This document shows, piece by piece, positions 43,260 through 51,847 of a stretch of 64,000 bases of DNA (its first letter is position 1; each line of letters starts with the position of its first letter). Under the pieces are notes generated by a model. That model was given only the letters and a program-made list of their open reading frames with translations, ran no database searches and was not told the origin of the DNA. The translations under genes and the position numbers were made by a program. This DNA comes from Franconibacter pulveris DSM 19144 (GTDB lineage Bacteria; Pseudomonadota; Gammaproteobacteria; Enterobacterales; Enterobacteriaceae), in NCBI GenBank assembly GCA_000621185.1, contig KK211221.1:763347-827346 (forward strand), read 5' to 3'.

Positions 43260-43685
43260 ATGAAAAGTTCATCGGCTGTGCCGCCCCGCGTTGATGCGGG
43301 GCTGTTCTTCCTGCGCCTCACCGGCAGCCTGCTTTTGCTTTACGTGCACGGTCTGCCGAAGGTGATGCATTTTGGCGAAGAGCTAACCCGAATTGAAGAT
43401 CCGTTCGGCCTGGGACCGTGGGCGAGCCTGCTGCCCGCGATTTTCGCGGAGGTCATCTGCCCGGTCTTTATCATTCTCGGCGTCGGCGCGCGGCTCGCCT
43501 GCCTGCCTGTGATCGGCGTGCTGCTGGTGGCGATGCTGGTGGTGCATCCTGGCTGGAGCATCGCCGAAGGGCAGTTCGGCTGGCTGCTGCTGATTATCTT
43601 CACCACGCTGGCGTTAACCGGCCCGGGCCGCTGGCGGCCCGGCCTCACCCAGACACGGGAGCTGCCGTATGGCGCAGGTAAATGA
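43260..43685 (+). CDS. DoxX family membrane protein
   Basis: 141 residues with four transmembrane helices. FFLRLTGSLLLLYVHGLPKV and VICPVFIILGVGARLACLPV are typical of the DoxX/DoxD family, linked to redox or thiol stress in other bacteria. It starts 5 bp after the amidohydrolase stop and overlaps the next gene by 17 bp, so it is translationally linked to both. Confidence 0.85.
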   Translation: MKSSSAVPPRVDAGLFFLRLTGSLLLLYVHGLPKVMHFGEELTRIEDPFGLGPWASLLPAIFAEVICPVFIILGVGARLACLPVIGVLLVAMLVVHPGWSIAEGQFGWLLLIIFTTLALTGPGRWRPGLTQTRELPYGAGK

Positions 43686-45312
43686 TATCCACGCGGCGAC
43701 AGCGCAAGCCGCCGCACCGCACCCGGCGCCCGCCTCCTCCTGGCAGCCGCTGCGCAACCGCGTCTTTCGCATGCTGTGGATTGCCACGGTGGTCTCCAAC
43801 ATCGGCTCCTGGATGAACGACGTGGGGGTGAACTGGACGATGCTGACGCTCAGCGCCGACCCGCTCTCCGTGGCGCTGGTCCAGGCGGCGAGCAGCCTGC
43901 CGATGTTTCTGTTCGCCCTCCCCTCCGGGGTGATGGCGGATATCGTCGACCGGCGCAAGTATTTGCTCTTTTCGCAGCTCTGGGTGTTTATCGCCGCCGC
44001 CGGGCTGACCCTGCTGTCGTTTACCGGCTACGTCACGCCGGGCGTGCTGCTGGTGGCCGCGTTCCTGCTGAGCGCAGGCGCCGCCATGAGCTCGCCGCCG
44101 TTCCAGGCCATCGTGCCGGATCTGGTGGAGAAAAGCGAACTGGCGCCCGCCGTGGCCCTGAACTCGCTTGGCATTAATATCAGCCGCGCCATCGGCCCGG
44201 CGCTGGGCGGGTTTATCCTCTCTCTTGCCGGGCCGTGGGTGGTGTTCGCGCTGAATGCGCTCTCCGTGCTGGGCGTGGCGTGGGTGCTGTACCGCTGGAA
44301 AGCGGAGCCGAACATTCAGCGGCTGCCGCCGGAGCACTTCTTCCCCGCCGTGCGCGCCGGGCTGCGTTACGTTCACGCCGCCCCTGTGCTGCGCAACGTG
44401 CTGGTGCGCACCGTGGCGTTTTTTATCTTCGGCAGCGCCAGCTGGGCGATGCTCCCACTGGTGGCGCGCCGCGAGCTGGGCCTCGGCCCGGGCGGTTACG
44501 GCGTTCTGCTGGCGTTTATCGGGCTGGGCGCGATTTGTGGCGCGGTGGTGCTGCCGCGCCTTCGCCGCCATCTCAACCCGGACCGGCTGATGGTGGCGAC
44601 CAGCCTGCTGTTCGCGGCAAGCACGCTGGCGCTCGCCTTCGTACGTCATTTCTGGCTGCTGAACGGGTTTATGTTCCTGACCGGCTTCGCCTGGATTGCG
44701 GTGCTCTCCACGCTCAACATGGGCGCGCAGCGCAGCGCGGCGAAATGGGTGAAAGCGCGCGCGCTGGCGGTTTATCTCACCGTCTTTTTTGGTTCGATGA
44801 CGGTAGGCAGCGCCATCTGGGGGCAACTGGCTTCGCACTTCAGCATTCCGTTTTCGCTCTGCGTGGCGACGGTAGGCATGGTGCTGGCGAGCGCGACGAC
44901 GCTACGCTGGCGGCTCAATGAGAACCCGGACCTGAACCTCGACCTGCGCGACGTGGATAACCGCGCCCGCGAGATGGACGTGTCGCTCGACCGGGGTCCG
45001 GTGATGGTTATTTATGAGTATCAAATTGATGAGGACGACGTGTATGACTTCGTGGTCGCCATCCAGGAGATGCGCCGCGTACGCCAGCGCGGCGGCGCGC
45101 TGAGCTGGTCTGTGTATGAAGATATTCAGCGCCCCGGCATGTTTATGGAGACGTTCGTGCTCGGCGCGTGGATAGAGCATCTGCGCCAGCAGGAGCGTCA
45201 TACGGTGAATGACCTGCTGCTCATCGGCAAGGTGCAGGCGTATCACCGGGGCGGGGAACCGCCGGCAGTTCGCTATCTGATAGCGCCCATTACATCAACA
45301 TCACACCCTTAA
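43669..45312 (+). CDS. MFS exporter fused to an ABM-like alpha/beta-barrel domain
   Basis: 547 residues. The first 420 or so form a 12-helix MFS transporter of the EntS/MFS_3 type (WIATVVSNIGSWMNDVGVNW; LPSGVMADIVDRRKYLLFSQ; LNSLGINISRAIGPALGGFI). The cytoplasmic C-terminal 110 residues (VMVIYEYQIDEDDVYDFVVA ... SWSVYEDIQRPGMFMETFVL) resemble a dimeric alpha/beta-barrel of the antibiotic biosynthesis monooxygenase type. The added domain may sense or modify the transported compound. Together with the neighbouring hydrolases this suggests handling of a xenobiotic or secondary metabolite. Confidence 0.88.
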   Translation: MAQVNDIHAATAQAAAPHPAPASSWQPLRNRVFRMLWIATVVSNIGSWMNDVGVNWTMLTLSADPLSVALVQAASSLPMFLFALPSGVMADIVDRRKYLLFSQLWVFIAAAGLTLLSFTGYVTPGVLLVAAFLLSAGAAMSSPPFQAIVPDLVEKSELAPAVALNSLGINISRAIGPALGGFILSLAGPWVVFALNALSVLGVAWVLYRWKAEPNIQRLPPEHFFPAVRAGLRYVHAAPVLRNVLVRTVAFFIFGSASWAMLPLVARRELGLGPGGYGVLLAFIGLGAICGAVVLPRLRRHLNPDRLMVATSLLFAASTLALAFVRHFWLLNGFMFLTGFAWIAVLSTLNMGAQRSAAKWVKARALAVYLTVFFGSMTVGSAIWGQLASHFSIPFSLCVATVGMVLASATTLRWRLNENPDLNLDLRDVDNRAREMDVSLDRGPVMVIYEYQIDEDDVYDFVVAIQEMRRVRQRGGALSWSVYEDIQRPGMFMETFVLGAWIEHLRQQERHTVNDLLLIGKVQAYHRGGEPPAVRYLIAPITSTSHP

Positions 45313-45339
45313 GCCTTTTACTCACATTGAGGATTTGTT

Positions 45340-46161
45340 ATGAGCACGATTAAGACGCAGGATGGCACTCAGATCTATTACAAAGACTGGGGTTCAGGCA
45401 AACCGGTACTCTTCAGCCACGGCTGGCCGCTGGATGCGGATATGTGGGACAGCCAGCTGAATTTCCTGGCCGAGCGCGGCTACCGCGTTATCGCCTTTGA
45501 CCGCCGCGGCTTTGGCCGCTCCGACCAGCCGTGGGAAGGGTATAATTACGATACGTTCGCCTCTGACATCAACGATCTTATTAATCACCTCGACCTGAAC
45601 GACGTGACGCTGGTGGGCTTCTCCATGGGCGGCGGCGACGTGACGCGCTACATTGGCCGCTACGGCAGCGCCCGCGTCAACGCGCTGGTGCTGCTGGGCG
45701 CGGTGACGCCGATTTTCGGCAAAGCCGCCGACTACCCGCAGGGTGTGGATCAAAGCGTGTTTGAAGGCATTCGCGACGGGCTGCGTAAAGACCGCGCCCA
45801 GTTTATCAGCGACTTCTCCACGCCGTTCTACGGCCTTAACGCCGGGCAGACGGTCTCTCAGGGCGTGTTGACCCAGACGCTGAACATTGCGCTGTTAGCC
45901 TCGCTCAAGGGCACCCTCGACTGCGTTAGCGCTTTCGGGGAAACCGATTTCCGCCAGGATATCGCGAAAGTCGACGTGCCGACGCTGGTTATCCACGGCA
46001 GCAATGACCAGGTCGTGCCGTTTGAAAGCACCGGCAAAGTGGCGGCGGAGATGATCCACGGCGCGCAGCTTACCGTGTATGACAACGCGCCGCACGGCTT
46101 TGCCGTGACGCATCAGGATCGGCTGAACGAAGACCTGCTGGCCTTCCTGCAGTCGCTGTAA
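45340..46161 (+). CDS. Alpha/beta hydrolase, non-haem chloroperoxidase/esterase type
   Basis: 273 residues. Opens with STIKTQDGTQIYYKDWGSGKP; oxyanion region FSHGWPLDADMWD; nucleophile Ser in LVGFSMGGGDV; Asp in VIHGSNDQVVPF; His in DNAPHGFAVTH. This matches cofactor-free bromo/chloroperoxidases, which act as esterases and perhydrolases. GAGGATTTGTT precedes the ATG, 27 bp after the MFS stop, so it closes the four-gene operon. Confidence 0.92.
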   Translation: MSTIKTQDGTQIYYKDWGSGKPVLFSHGWPLDADMWDSQLNFLAERGYRVIAFDRRGFGRSDQPWEGYNYDTFASDINDLINHLDLNDVTLVGFSMGGGDVTRYIGRYGSARVNALVLLGAVTPIFGKAADYPQGVDQSVFEGIRDGLRKDRAQFISDFSTPFYGLNAGQTVSQGVLTQTLNIALLASLKGTLDCVSAFGETDFRQDIAKVDVPTLVIHGSNDQVVPFESTGKVAAEMIHGAQLTVYDNAPHGFAVTHQDRLNEDLLAFLQSL

Positions 46162-46272
46162 CAACCCGGGGAAAACGTCCCCGTCGGATCTTCATCATTT
46201 TCGCTGTCTTCACAGCGCTGGCTTTCTGTCCCACCCGCGCGCCGCCTGGCGGTACGCGGAGCAAAGCCTGTT

Positions 46273-46310
46273 GCCGGTTACCCTCTGCGTAGGGGTAACC
46301 GGCTTTTTTA
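46273..46310 (+). terminator. Strong rho-independent terminator
   Basis: GCCGGTTACCC / GGGTAACCGGC, an 11-bp perfect stem with a short loop, followed by TTTTTT on the plus strand. It lies 110 bp after the alpha/beta hydrolase and ends the plus-strand operon; it touches the 3' end of the convergent acetyltransferase. Confidence 0.88.
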
Positions 46311-46832
46311 TGGCTGGCGCTGAGCGAGGCTGAGCCGCATCGCGCAGCGCGTGTCATACGCGAAACCATGCGCCGCTTCCGCCAGCAGCACCGCTTTGAG
46401 GCGCGCATCAAGCTCGCTTTCCTCCAGCACGCGAAACCCGGCCCGCTCATAGAAAGGCTGGTTCCAGGGGACGTTTCTGAAGGTCGTTAGCGTCATCGCC
46501 GTCACCCCCTCTTTTTGCGCATCGGCGATGGCCCGGTTTAACAGCGCCCGCCCCACCCCGCGGCCCTGTATGGCGCGCGCCACCGCCAGCCCCTGAATAT
46601 GGCTTTCGCTTCCCCGCCGTTCTGCGATAAGAAAACCCACGGGGCTGTTTTGCTCATCCACGGCCACAATCGAATAGCCGTCGTTAATCCGCTTTCTGTG
46701 TTCGTCCTCAGACCAGCCGCCGTCCCGGGCAACCCAGGCGAGTTCCGGCAGCGTCAGGAACGCCTCATCCGCCGCGCTTTCCACCGCAGGCAGCAGCGGC
46801 ACATCCTCCGGCGTCGTTTTTCTTATCAGCAA
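46308..46832 (-). CDS. GNAT family N-acetyltransferase
   Basis: 174 residues, started at a TTG (MLIRKTTPEDVPLL) because AAGGAG lies 7 bp upstream; a longer TTG-initiated frame has that Shine-Dalgarno inside it. The acetyl-CoA motif is QGLAVARAIQGRGVGRALLN (RxxGxG) and the C-terminal motif is NQPFYERAGFRVL. It belongs to the general GNAT family; the substrate is unknown. Monocistronic. Confidence 0.88.
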   Translation of the reverse strand: MLIRKTTPEDVPLLPAVESAADEAFLTLPELAWVARDGGWSEDEHRKRINDGYSIVAVDEQNSPVGFLIAERRGSESHIQGLAVARAIQGRGVGRALLNRAIADAQKEGVTAMTLTTFRNVPWNQPFYERAGFRVLEESELDARLKAVLLAEAAHGFAYDTRCAMRLSLAQRQP

Positions 46833-46992
46833 CGTTATCTCCTTGTGCAATGAAGCGCACTGTCAGGCCGCGCGCTGTGTTAAAACTATAAACAGAATGA
46901 ATGGGCGAACGCTGTCGTCAAGCCATACCGCCCCTCGCACCGCTTTTTATTGTCCCTTGTGAAGCAACTGTCGTCATTTTTAAGGAGTGATT

Positions 46993-47409
46993 ATGAACCT
47001 ACACGCGTGGCTGAACGCCCTGCATATTATCGCCGGCATGCTCTGGGTTTTCGGCCTGCTGCTAATGGCTTTCGCTTATACGGTGGCGGCGCGCAATCTG
47101 CAAGGCCACGGCGCGCTGCTGGAAGGGGTGCGCCGCTGGAGCAGGCAGGTGACTACGCCGTCGATGATTGTGCTGTGGGTGGCGGGCGTGGTGATGCTGG
47201 TGATGTACGGCCAGTTTCCCCACGCGTGGCTGGTGCTGAAAATTGTCGTGGTGGTGGCGCTCTCGGCACTGCACGGCCTGCTTACCGGGGCGCTGCGCCG
47301 TCTTAACAGCGGCGAGCGTTCGCGCTTTACCTGGCTTAGCCAGACGCCTGCGCTGCTTATCGTTGCGGTCATCGTCATTATCGTGCTGGCGATCGTCCGG
47401 CCGTTTTAA
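46993..47409 (+). CDS. CopD-like small membrane protein
   Basis: 138 residues with four transmembrane helices: LHIIAGMLWVFGLLLMAFAY, MIVLWVAGVVMLVMYG, VLKIVVVVALSALHGLLTG and ALLIVAVIVIIVLAIV. Two His (NALHII and ALHGLL) lie in helices and could bind haem or copper, as in the CopD/HemJ superfamily. AAGGAG precedes the ATG. Stand-alone and of unknown role. Confidence 0.7.
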   Translation: MNLHAWLNALHIIAGMLWVFGLLLMAFAYTVAARNLQGHGALLEGVRRWSRQVTTPSMIVLWVAGVVMLVMYGQFPHAWLVLKIVVVVALSALHGLLTGALRRLNSGERSRFTWLSQTPALLIVAVIVIIVLAIVRPF

Positions 47410-47457
47410 GCGCCCGCGTTGCGAAAAGGCGTCCGTCACCGGTCGGACGCCCGCTGC

Positions 47458-48216
47458 TTAAAGAAAGTGAATATGCTTTTTGCCGTGGTAGGGCGAAACT
47501 TCAATGCGGGTCTCCACATGAAACACCTCCCGCAGCATCGCTTCGGTCAGCACTTCGTCGGGCGTGCCGCTCGCGACGACCTCCCCTTTCAACATGACGA
47601 TAAGCGCGTCGCAGAACATGGCGGCATGGTTGAGATCGTGCAGCGCCACGATGCTGGTGACCGGCAGCGCGCTTATCAGCCGCATCAGTTGCATCTGGTG
47701 GTGAATATCGAGATGGTTGGTCGGCTCGTCCAGCAGGATCTCTGAAGGCGACTGCGCGAGCGCCCGGGCGATATGCACCCGCTGGCGCTCGCCGCCCGAC
47801 AGGCTCGGCCAGCCCTGCTCGCTGCGATCGCGCATCTCTACCCGCTCAAGCGCGGCGCTGATAATCGCCTCGTCCTCCTGTGTCCAGGAGGAGAGCGGCG
47901 AGTGGTGCGGTATGCGTCCAAGCTTTACCACGTCGCGCACGCGAATATTCGCCTCCGTCATGGTGTGCTGTTCAACAAAGGCGACCCGCCGCGCCACGCT
48001 TTTCTTCGCCATGCCGGCGATATCGCGCTCATCAAGCAGCACCCTTCCTGCGCAGGGGCGGCGCAACCCGGCGAGGATGCGCAACAGCGACGATTTTCCC
48101 GAACCGTTCGGCCCCAGCAAACCCAGCGTCTGCCCGTTTTTCACCTCAAGCGAGACGTTGTTGACGATACATTTTTTCCCGGCGCGCCAGGAGATATTTT
48201 CTGCGCGAATGCTCAT
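47458..48216 (-). CDS. ABC transporter ATPase, iron-siderophore/cobalamin type
   Basis: 252 residues. Walker A LGPNGSGKSS, Q-loop in FVEQHTM, signature LSGGERQRVHIARAL, Walker B EILLDEPTNHLD and switch His in VALHDLNHA. Matches the FecE/BtuD subfamily. The ATG overlaps the permease stop (ATGA), so it is the last gene of the importer operon. Confidence 0.93.
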   Translation of the reverse strand: MSIRAENISWRAGKKCIVNNVSLEVKNGQTLGLLGPNGSGKSSLLRILAGLRRPCAGRVLLDERDIAGMAKKSVARRVAFVEQHTMTEANIRVRDVVKLGRIPHHSPLSSWTQEDEAIISAALERVEMRDRSEQGWPSLSGGERQRVHIARALAQSPSEILLDEPTNHLDIHHQMQLMRLISALPVTSIVALHDLNHAAMFCDALIVMLKGEVVASGTPDEVLTEAMLREVFHVETRIEVSPYHGKKHIHFL

Positions 48217-49259
48217 GCTGCGGTCCTTGAGCGGTATAAAATCACGGCGAAAAACGGCACGCCGACCAGCGCGGTAACCACCCCGACGGGCAGGCTCTGC
48301 GGGGCGATAGCGGTGCGCGAGACGATGTCCGCCAGCACCATAAAAATGGCGCCCATCATGGCGCATGCCACCAGCAGCGTGCGGTGCAGCGGGCCGAAGA
48401 AGTAGCGCATCACGTGCGGTACCACCAGCCCGACAAAGCCTATCGACCCCGCCATGCTGACGATGGTTGCGGTCATCAGCGCGGTTACGGCGAAGAGCAT
48501 CAGGCGCACATAGCCCACCGGTATGCCGAGCGACGCCGCGGCGTCATCGCCAAAAATAAACGCATCGAGCGCTTTGGCGTAGTAGAGGCAGACCGCAAGC
48601 CCCAGCAGGACCACGACCAGCACCAGCTGAAACTCCGGCCAGCGCACGCCGCTGAAACTGCCCAGCAGCCAGAACATCACGTCACGCGCCTGCTGCGCGC
48701 TGGCGGAGGTGCTGATGGTGTAAGCGGTAATGGCGTTGAAAAGCTGCGACGCGGCGACGCCAGCCAGAATGGTTCGCTCATTGCCACCCCGCGCGCCGTT
48801 GGTCAGCACGGCCACAAACAGGAAGGCGAGAAACGCACCGGTGAAAGCGCCCGCCGAGAGCGACACCGCGCCGGATCCCACGCCCAGCACCACCACTGAC
48901 ACCGCACCGGTGGACGCGCCTGCGGAAACCCCCAGCACATACGGCTCCGCCAGCGCGTTTTTCAGCAGGCTTTGCAGCACCGCGCCGCAGATGGCGAGCC
49001 CGGCGCCGCTGCAGGCCGCCACCAGCGCGCGGCTTAAGCGGAAATCCCAGATAACGGTTTCATGTATGCGGTTCAGCGGGATAGCGGTAAGCCCCAGCCG
49101 GTTAGTGATGGCAAGGAGGGTGGTCTTAAGCGGAATGGAAAGCTCGCCCACCCCGACGCCAAAGGCGATAACCAGCCCGAGCAGCGCCGCCGAGGCGAGA
49201 AACAACCCCAGCCGCTGCGCCGTTTTCCGCGTCTGATGCGAAACCGCCGCCATCGTCAT
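48213..49259 (-). CDS. ABC transporter permease, FecCD/BtuC type
   Basis: 348 residues with about nine to ten transmembrane helices. LRLSRALVAACSGAGLAICGAVLQ, LAEPYVLGVSAGASTGAV and GSIGFVGLVVPHVMRYFFG are family signatures. Overlaps the stop of the binding protein gene (TAATG) and the start of the ATPase gene, so expression is coupled. Confidence 0.93.
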   Translation of the reverse strand: MTMAAVSHQTRKTAQRLGLFLASAALLGLVIAFGVGVGELSIPLKTTLLAITNRLGLTAIPLNRIHETVIWDFRLSRALVAACSGAGLAICGAVLQSLLKNALAEPYVLGVSAGASTGAVSVVVLGVGSGAVSLSAGAFTGAFLAFLFVAVLTNGARGGNERTILAGVAASQLFNAITAYTISTSASAQQARDVMFWLLGSFSGVRWPEFQLVLVVVLLGLAVCLYYAKALDAFIFGDDAAASLGIPVGYVRLMLFAVTALMTATIVSMAGSIGFVGLVVPHVMRYFFGPLHRTLLVACAMMGAIFMVLADIVSRTAIAPQSLPVGVVTALVGVPFFAVILYRSRTAA

Positions 49260-50269
49260 TATTTCAGCCCCAGTTTCTCAAGCTGCCCGGCCACCTGCTC
49301 CGCGCCGTACAGGGTGCGGATGGTGGGGTTCATCGCCTGGCCGTCCATCACCACGATGCGCCCTTTTTTCACCGCCTCAAGCTGGCTGACCGCCGGGTCG
49401 CTTTTCAGGAACTTAATTTTCTCCTGCGCGTTATCAAGCGCCCAGCGGTTACGGTCGAGGTTCGAGACCACAATCACATCCGGATTGGCGGCGATAATGC
49501 TCTCCCAGCTTACCGTCGGCCATTCGCTGTCAGACTGTATGGCGTTCTTACCGCCAAGCAGGCTCGCGATAAAGCCCGAGGCGCTGTTTTTACCGCCCAC
49601 ATAGGCGTCTGAGGAAGGTGAAGCGCTGGAGAACCAGAACAGGTAAGTGGTCTCTTTGCCGGCGTGGCCGAATTTCTCGCGAAGCTTACTTTCACGGGCT
49701 TTGAAATCGGCTATCAGCGCCTTGCCCCGCGCTTCGACGTTAAAGATGGTCGCCAGCTCTTCTATCTCCTGATAGAGCCAGGACATGTTCCACAGCTCGC
49801 TGCGGCTGCCGTAGATATCGCCGGTGTTCTTTTTCGTGACGCAGACGCCGGGCGAAAGGTAGCTGTTTATTCCCACCGCCGCGAAATCTTCGCGCTTCGC
49901 CACTTTGCTGTCCGGCCCCAGCAGCAGCGGGAGCTGCGCGGCGACAAAATCAGGCGACTGCGCGAGAATAGATTCAAGCGTCGGGATCTCCACCGTCAGC
50001 ACCTTAACCTTTTCGTTCTGCTTCGCAAGCGCTGGCAACACTTTCGTCGGCCAGAAGGCGCTGGCGACCATTTTGTCCTCAAGCCCCAGCAGCAGCATTA
50101 TCTCGGCGGTGTTCTGTCCCAGGGCGACCATGCGCGCCGGGGGCTGTGTAAAGGTGACTTTCTCGCCGCAGTTTTCAAGCGTCAGCGGATAGACTGTCGC
50201 AAGCGCCGCGCTGCTGCCTGCCATCAGAAGCCCTGCCGCCAGCAGCAGCGTTTTTACCCTTCTCATCAT
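49259..50269 (-). CDS. ABC transporter periplasmic binding protein, FecB/BtuF class
   Basis: 336 residues with a signal peptide (TLLLAAGLLMAGSSAALA) and no lipobox. Landmarks PLTLENCGEKVTF, PARMVALGQNTAEIMLLLGL and IIAANPDVIVVSNLDRNRW belong to class III binding proteins for siderophores, haem or corrinoids. The ligand cannot be read and no TonB receptor gene is adjacent. Two tandem ATGs open the gene. A perfect palindrome lies about 130 bp upstream and probably controls the three-gene operon. Confidence 0.9.
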   Translation of the reverse strand: MMRRVKTLLLAAGLLMAGSSAALATVYPLTLENCGEKVTFTQPPARMVALGQNTAEIMLLLGLEDKMVASAFWPTKVLPALAKQNEKVKVLTVEIPTLESILAQSPDFVAAQLPLLLGPDSKVAKREDFAAVGINSYLSPGVCVTKKNTGDIYGSRSELWNMSWLYQEIEELATIFNVEARGKALIADFKARESKLREKFGHAGKETTYLFWFSSASPSSDAYVGGKNSASGFIASLLGGKNAIQSDSEWPTVSWESIIAANPDVIVVSNLDRNRWALDNAQEKIKFLKSDPAVSQLEAVKKGRIVVMDGQAMNPTIRTLYGAEQVAGQLEKLGLK

Positions 50270-50400
50270 TAACCTTTCTTTTTTTATAAGCTGTCACCCA
50301 CGCCTGCGCCCGTGCCGGAGCAGACCCTGACCACCCGGCCTGCACGCTCGTCGCTGCATTTTCTGCGGCCAGGCCGTTCGCTGCGACGATGTAAATGAAA

Positions 50401-50419
50401 CTCATTCGTAGCGAATGAG
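50401..50419. promoter_or_regulatory. Perfect 19-bp palindrome, candidate operator of the importer operon
   Basis: CTCATTCG-TAG-CGAATGAG is perfect over both 8-bp arms. It lies about 130 bp upstream of the binding protein gene. It does not fit the Fur consensus well, so the regulator is open (metal or ligand-responsive repressor). Confidence 0.55.
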
Positions 50420-50473
50420 CGGTTATACCGGGGCCTCCGGGCCTTGTCAATCAAGGCGCCGCGCCGCTTAAGG

Positions 50474-50508
50474 GCGGCTAAATAGTTTTACTTTTAACTA
50501 TTTGCCGC
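50474..50508. repeat. 13-bp-armed inverted repeat upstream of the MFS gene
   Basis: GCGGC(T)AAATAGTT and AACTATTTGCCGC flank an 8-bp T-rich loop; the arms differ only by one unpaired T. It is 89 bp before the MFS start. It could be an operator, or a terminator-like hairpin in the leader RNA. Confidence 0.5.
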
Positions 50509-50596
50509 ATAACGATTCTGCTAACCCGATGCAGCGCAACGCCGCGATTCCTGCTACGCTTTTGCGCCGCTAATGGACAACGCAGATGGATGGAGC

Positions 50597-51847
50597 ATGC
50601 CTGCCTTTTTTTATCGCCCCCCTTCACGCCTCTGGCCGCCCTTGCTGTTAGGCAGTCAGCTGGTGTTTAACATCGGCTTTTACGCCGTGGTGCCGTTTCT
50701 GGCGATTTTTCTGCGTGACGATATGCGCCTTTCCGGCGGGGCCATCGGGCTGGTGATTGGCTTACGCACCTTCTCCCAACAGGGGATGTTTTTACTGGGC
50801 GGCGCGCTGGCGGACCGCTTCGGCGCGCGCGGCGTTATCCTCTGCGGCTGCCTGGTGCGCATTTCCGGCTACCTGCTGCTGGCGCTCGGCGCGACGCTCT
50901 GGCCGATTGTGCTGGGCGCCTGCTTAACCGGCATCGGCGGCGCGCTCTTCTCCCCGTCGATTGAAGCGCTGCTGGCGAAGGCGGGCACCCAAAGCGAGGC
51001 GGCAGGCAAGCGCAGCCGCGCCGAGTGGTTCGCCCTGTTCGCGGTCTGCGGCGAGCTTGGCGCGGTGCTTGGCCCGGTGCTTGGTTCGCTGCTGGCGGGG
51101 TTCGGCTTCCAGCGGGTGGCGCTGGCGGGAGCGGGCGTATTCGTGCTGGCGCTGCTGGTGCTTTTCTTCACCCTGCCGCGTACCCCGCGCAAGCAGGCGG
51201 CGCTGCACATCGCCCCCTGGTGGCAGACCTTCCGCAACCGCCGTTTCGTGGCGTTTATCGTCGCTTACAGCGCCTACCTTTTCAGTTACAACCAGCTCTA
51301 CCTGGCGCTGCCGGTGGAGCTGCGCCGCTCCGGCAGCAGCGAGAGCGACCTCGGACCGCTTTTTGTGCTCGCCTCGCTGCTGATTATCGCGCTGCAACTG
51401 CCGCTGGCGCGCCTCGCCCGGCGCTGCGGCGCGGCGCGCATTCTGCCGCTGGGCTTCGCGCTGCTGGCCGCCGCCTTTGCAAGCGTGGCGCTGTTCGCCG
51501 CCGACACGCCGCCCGCAGGCTGGCAGCGGCTGCTGCCCGCCGTCTGCATGGTGACGCTGCTGACGCTTGGTCAGATGCTGATTGTGCCGGTGGGCATGGA
51601 TTTAATTCCCCGCTTCGCAAGCGACCAGAACCTTGGCGCGCATTACGGCGCGCTGGCTTCCATGGGCGGTCTTGCCGTGCTGGCGGGCAACTTTGCGCTG
51701 GGCGGCCAGCTTGACCATGCATTGACCCCTTCGCCGCAGGCGACGCTGCCCTGGCTGTGGCTTGCCGCCGTGCCGCTGTGCAGCGCGCTGGCGATGGTGT
51801 TTATCTGCCGTCCGTTTACGCGAGCCGCCCGCGCAGGAAGTCAATAA
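50597..51847 (+). CDS. MFS transporter (YdeE/drug efflux type)
   Basis: 416 residues with 12 transmembrane helices. FLAIFLRDDMRLSGGAIGLV and GGALADRFGARGVIL give the MFS loop 2-3 motif. The start at 50597 follows GGATGGAGC; an ATG 24 bp upstream lacks a ribosome-binding site. The 3' end overlaps the convergent LysR gene by about 32 bp. Substrate unknown. Confidence 0.85.
   Translation: MPAFFYRPPSRLWPPLLLGSQLVFNIGFYAVVPFLAIFLRDDMRLSGGAIGLVIGLRTFSQQGMFLLGGALADRFGARGVILCGCLVRISGYLLLALGATLWPIVLGACLTGIGGALFSPSIEALLAKAGTQSEAAGKRSRAEWFALFAVCGELGAVLGPVLGSLLAGFGFQRVALAGAGVFVLALLVLFFTLPRTPRKQAALHIAPWWQTFRNRRFVAFIVAYSAYLFSYNQLYLALPVELRRSGSSESDLGPLFVLASLLIIALQLPLARLARRCGAARILPLGFALLAAAFASVALFAADTPPAGWQRLLPAVCMVTLLTLGQMLIVPVGMDLIPRFASDQNLGAHYGALASMGGLAVLAGNFALGGQLDHALTPSPQATLPWLWLAAVPLCSALAMVFICRPFTRAARAGSQ

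Larger units (their letters stand above)
50270..50596. other. Divergent intergenic region: importer operon / MFS gene
   Basis: 327 bp with no convincing gene. It contains a 19-bp perfect palindrome (50401-50419) and a long imperfect inverted repeat (50474-50508), listed separately. The GC-rich part next to the importer (50290-50390) was checked for a cobalamin riboswitch; only a partial B12-box-like string was found. Confidence 0.5.

Noticed and set aside
50290-50370. Possible cobalamin riboswitch before the importer operon
   Set aside because: The minus strand has GGTCAGGGTCTGC, only a partial match to the B12 box, and the other conserved riboswitch elements are missing.
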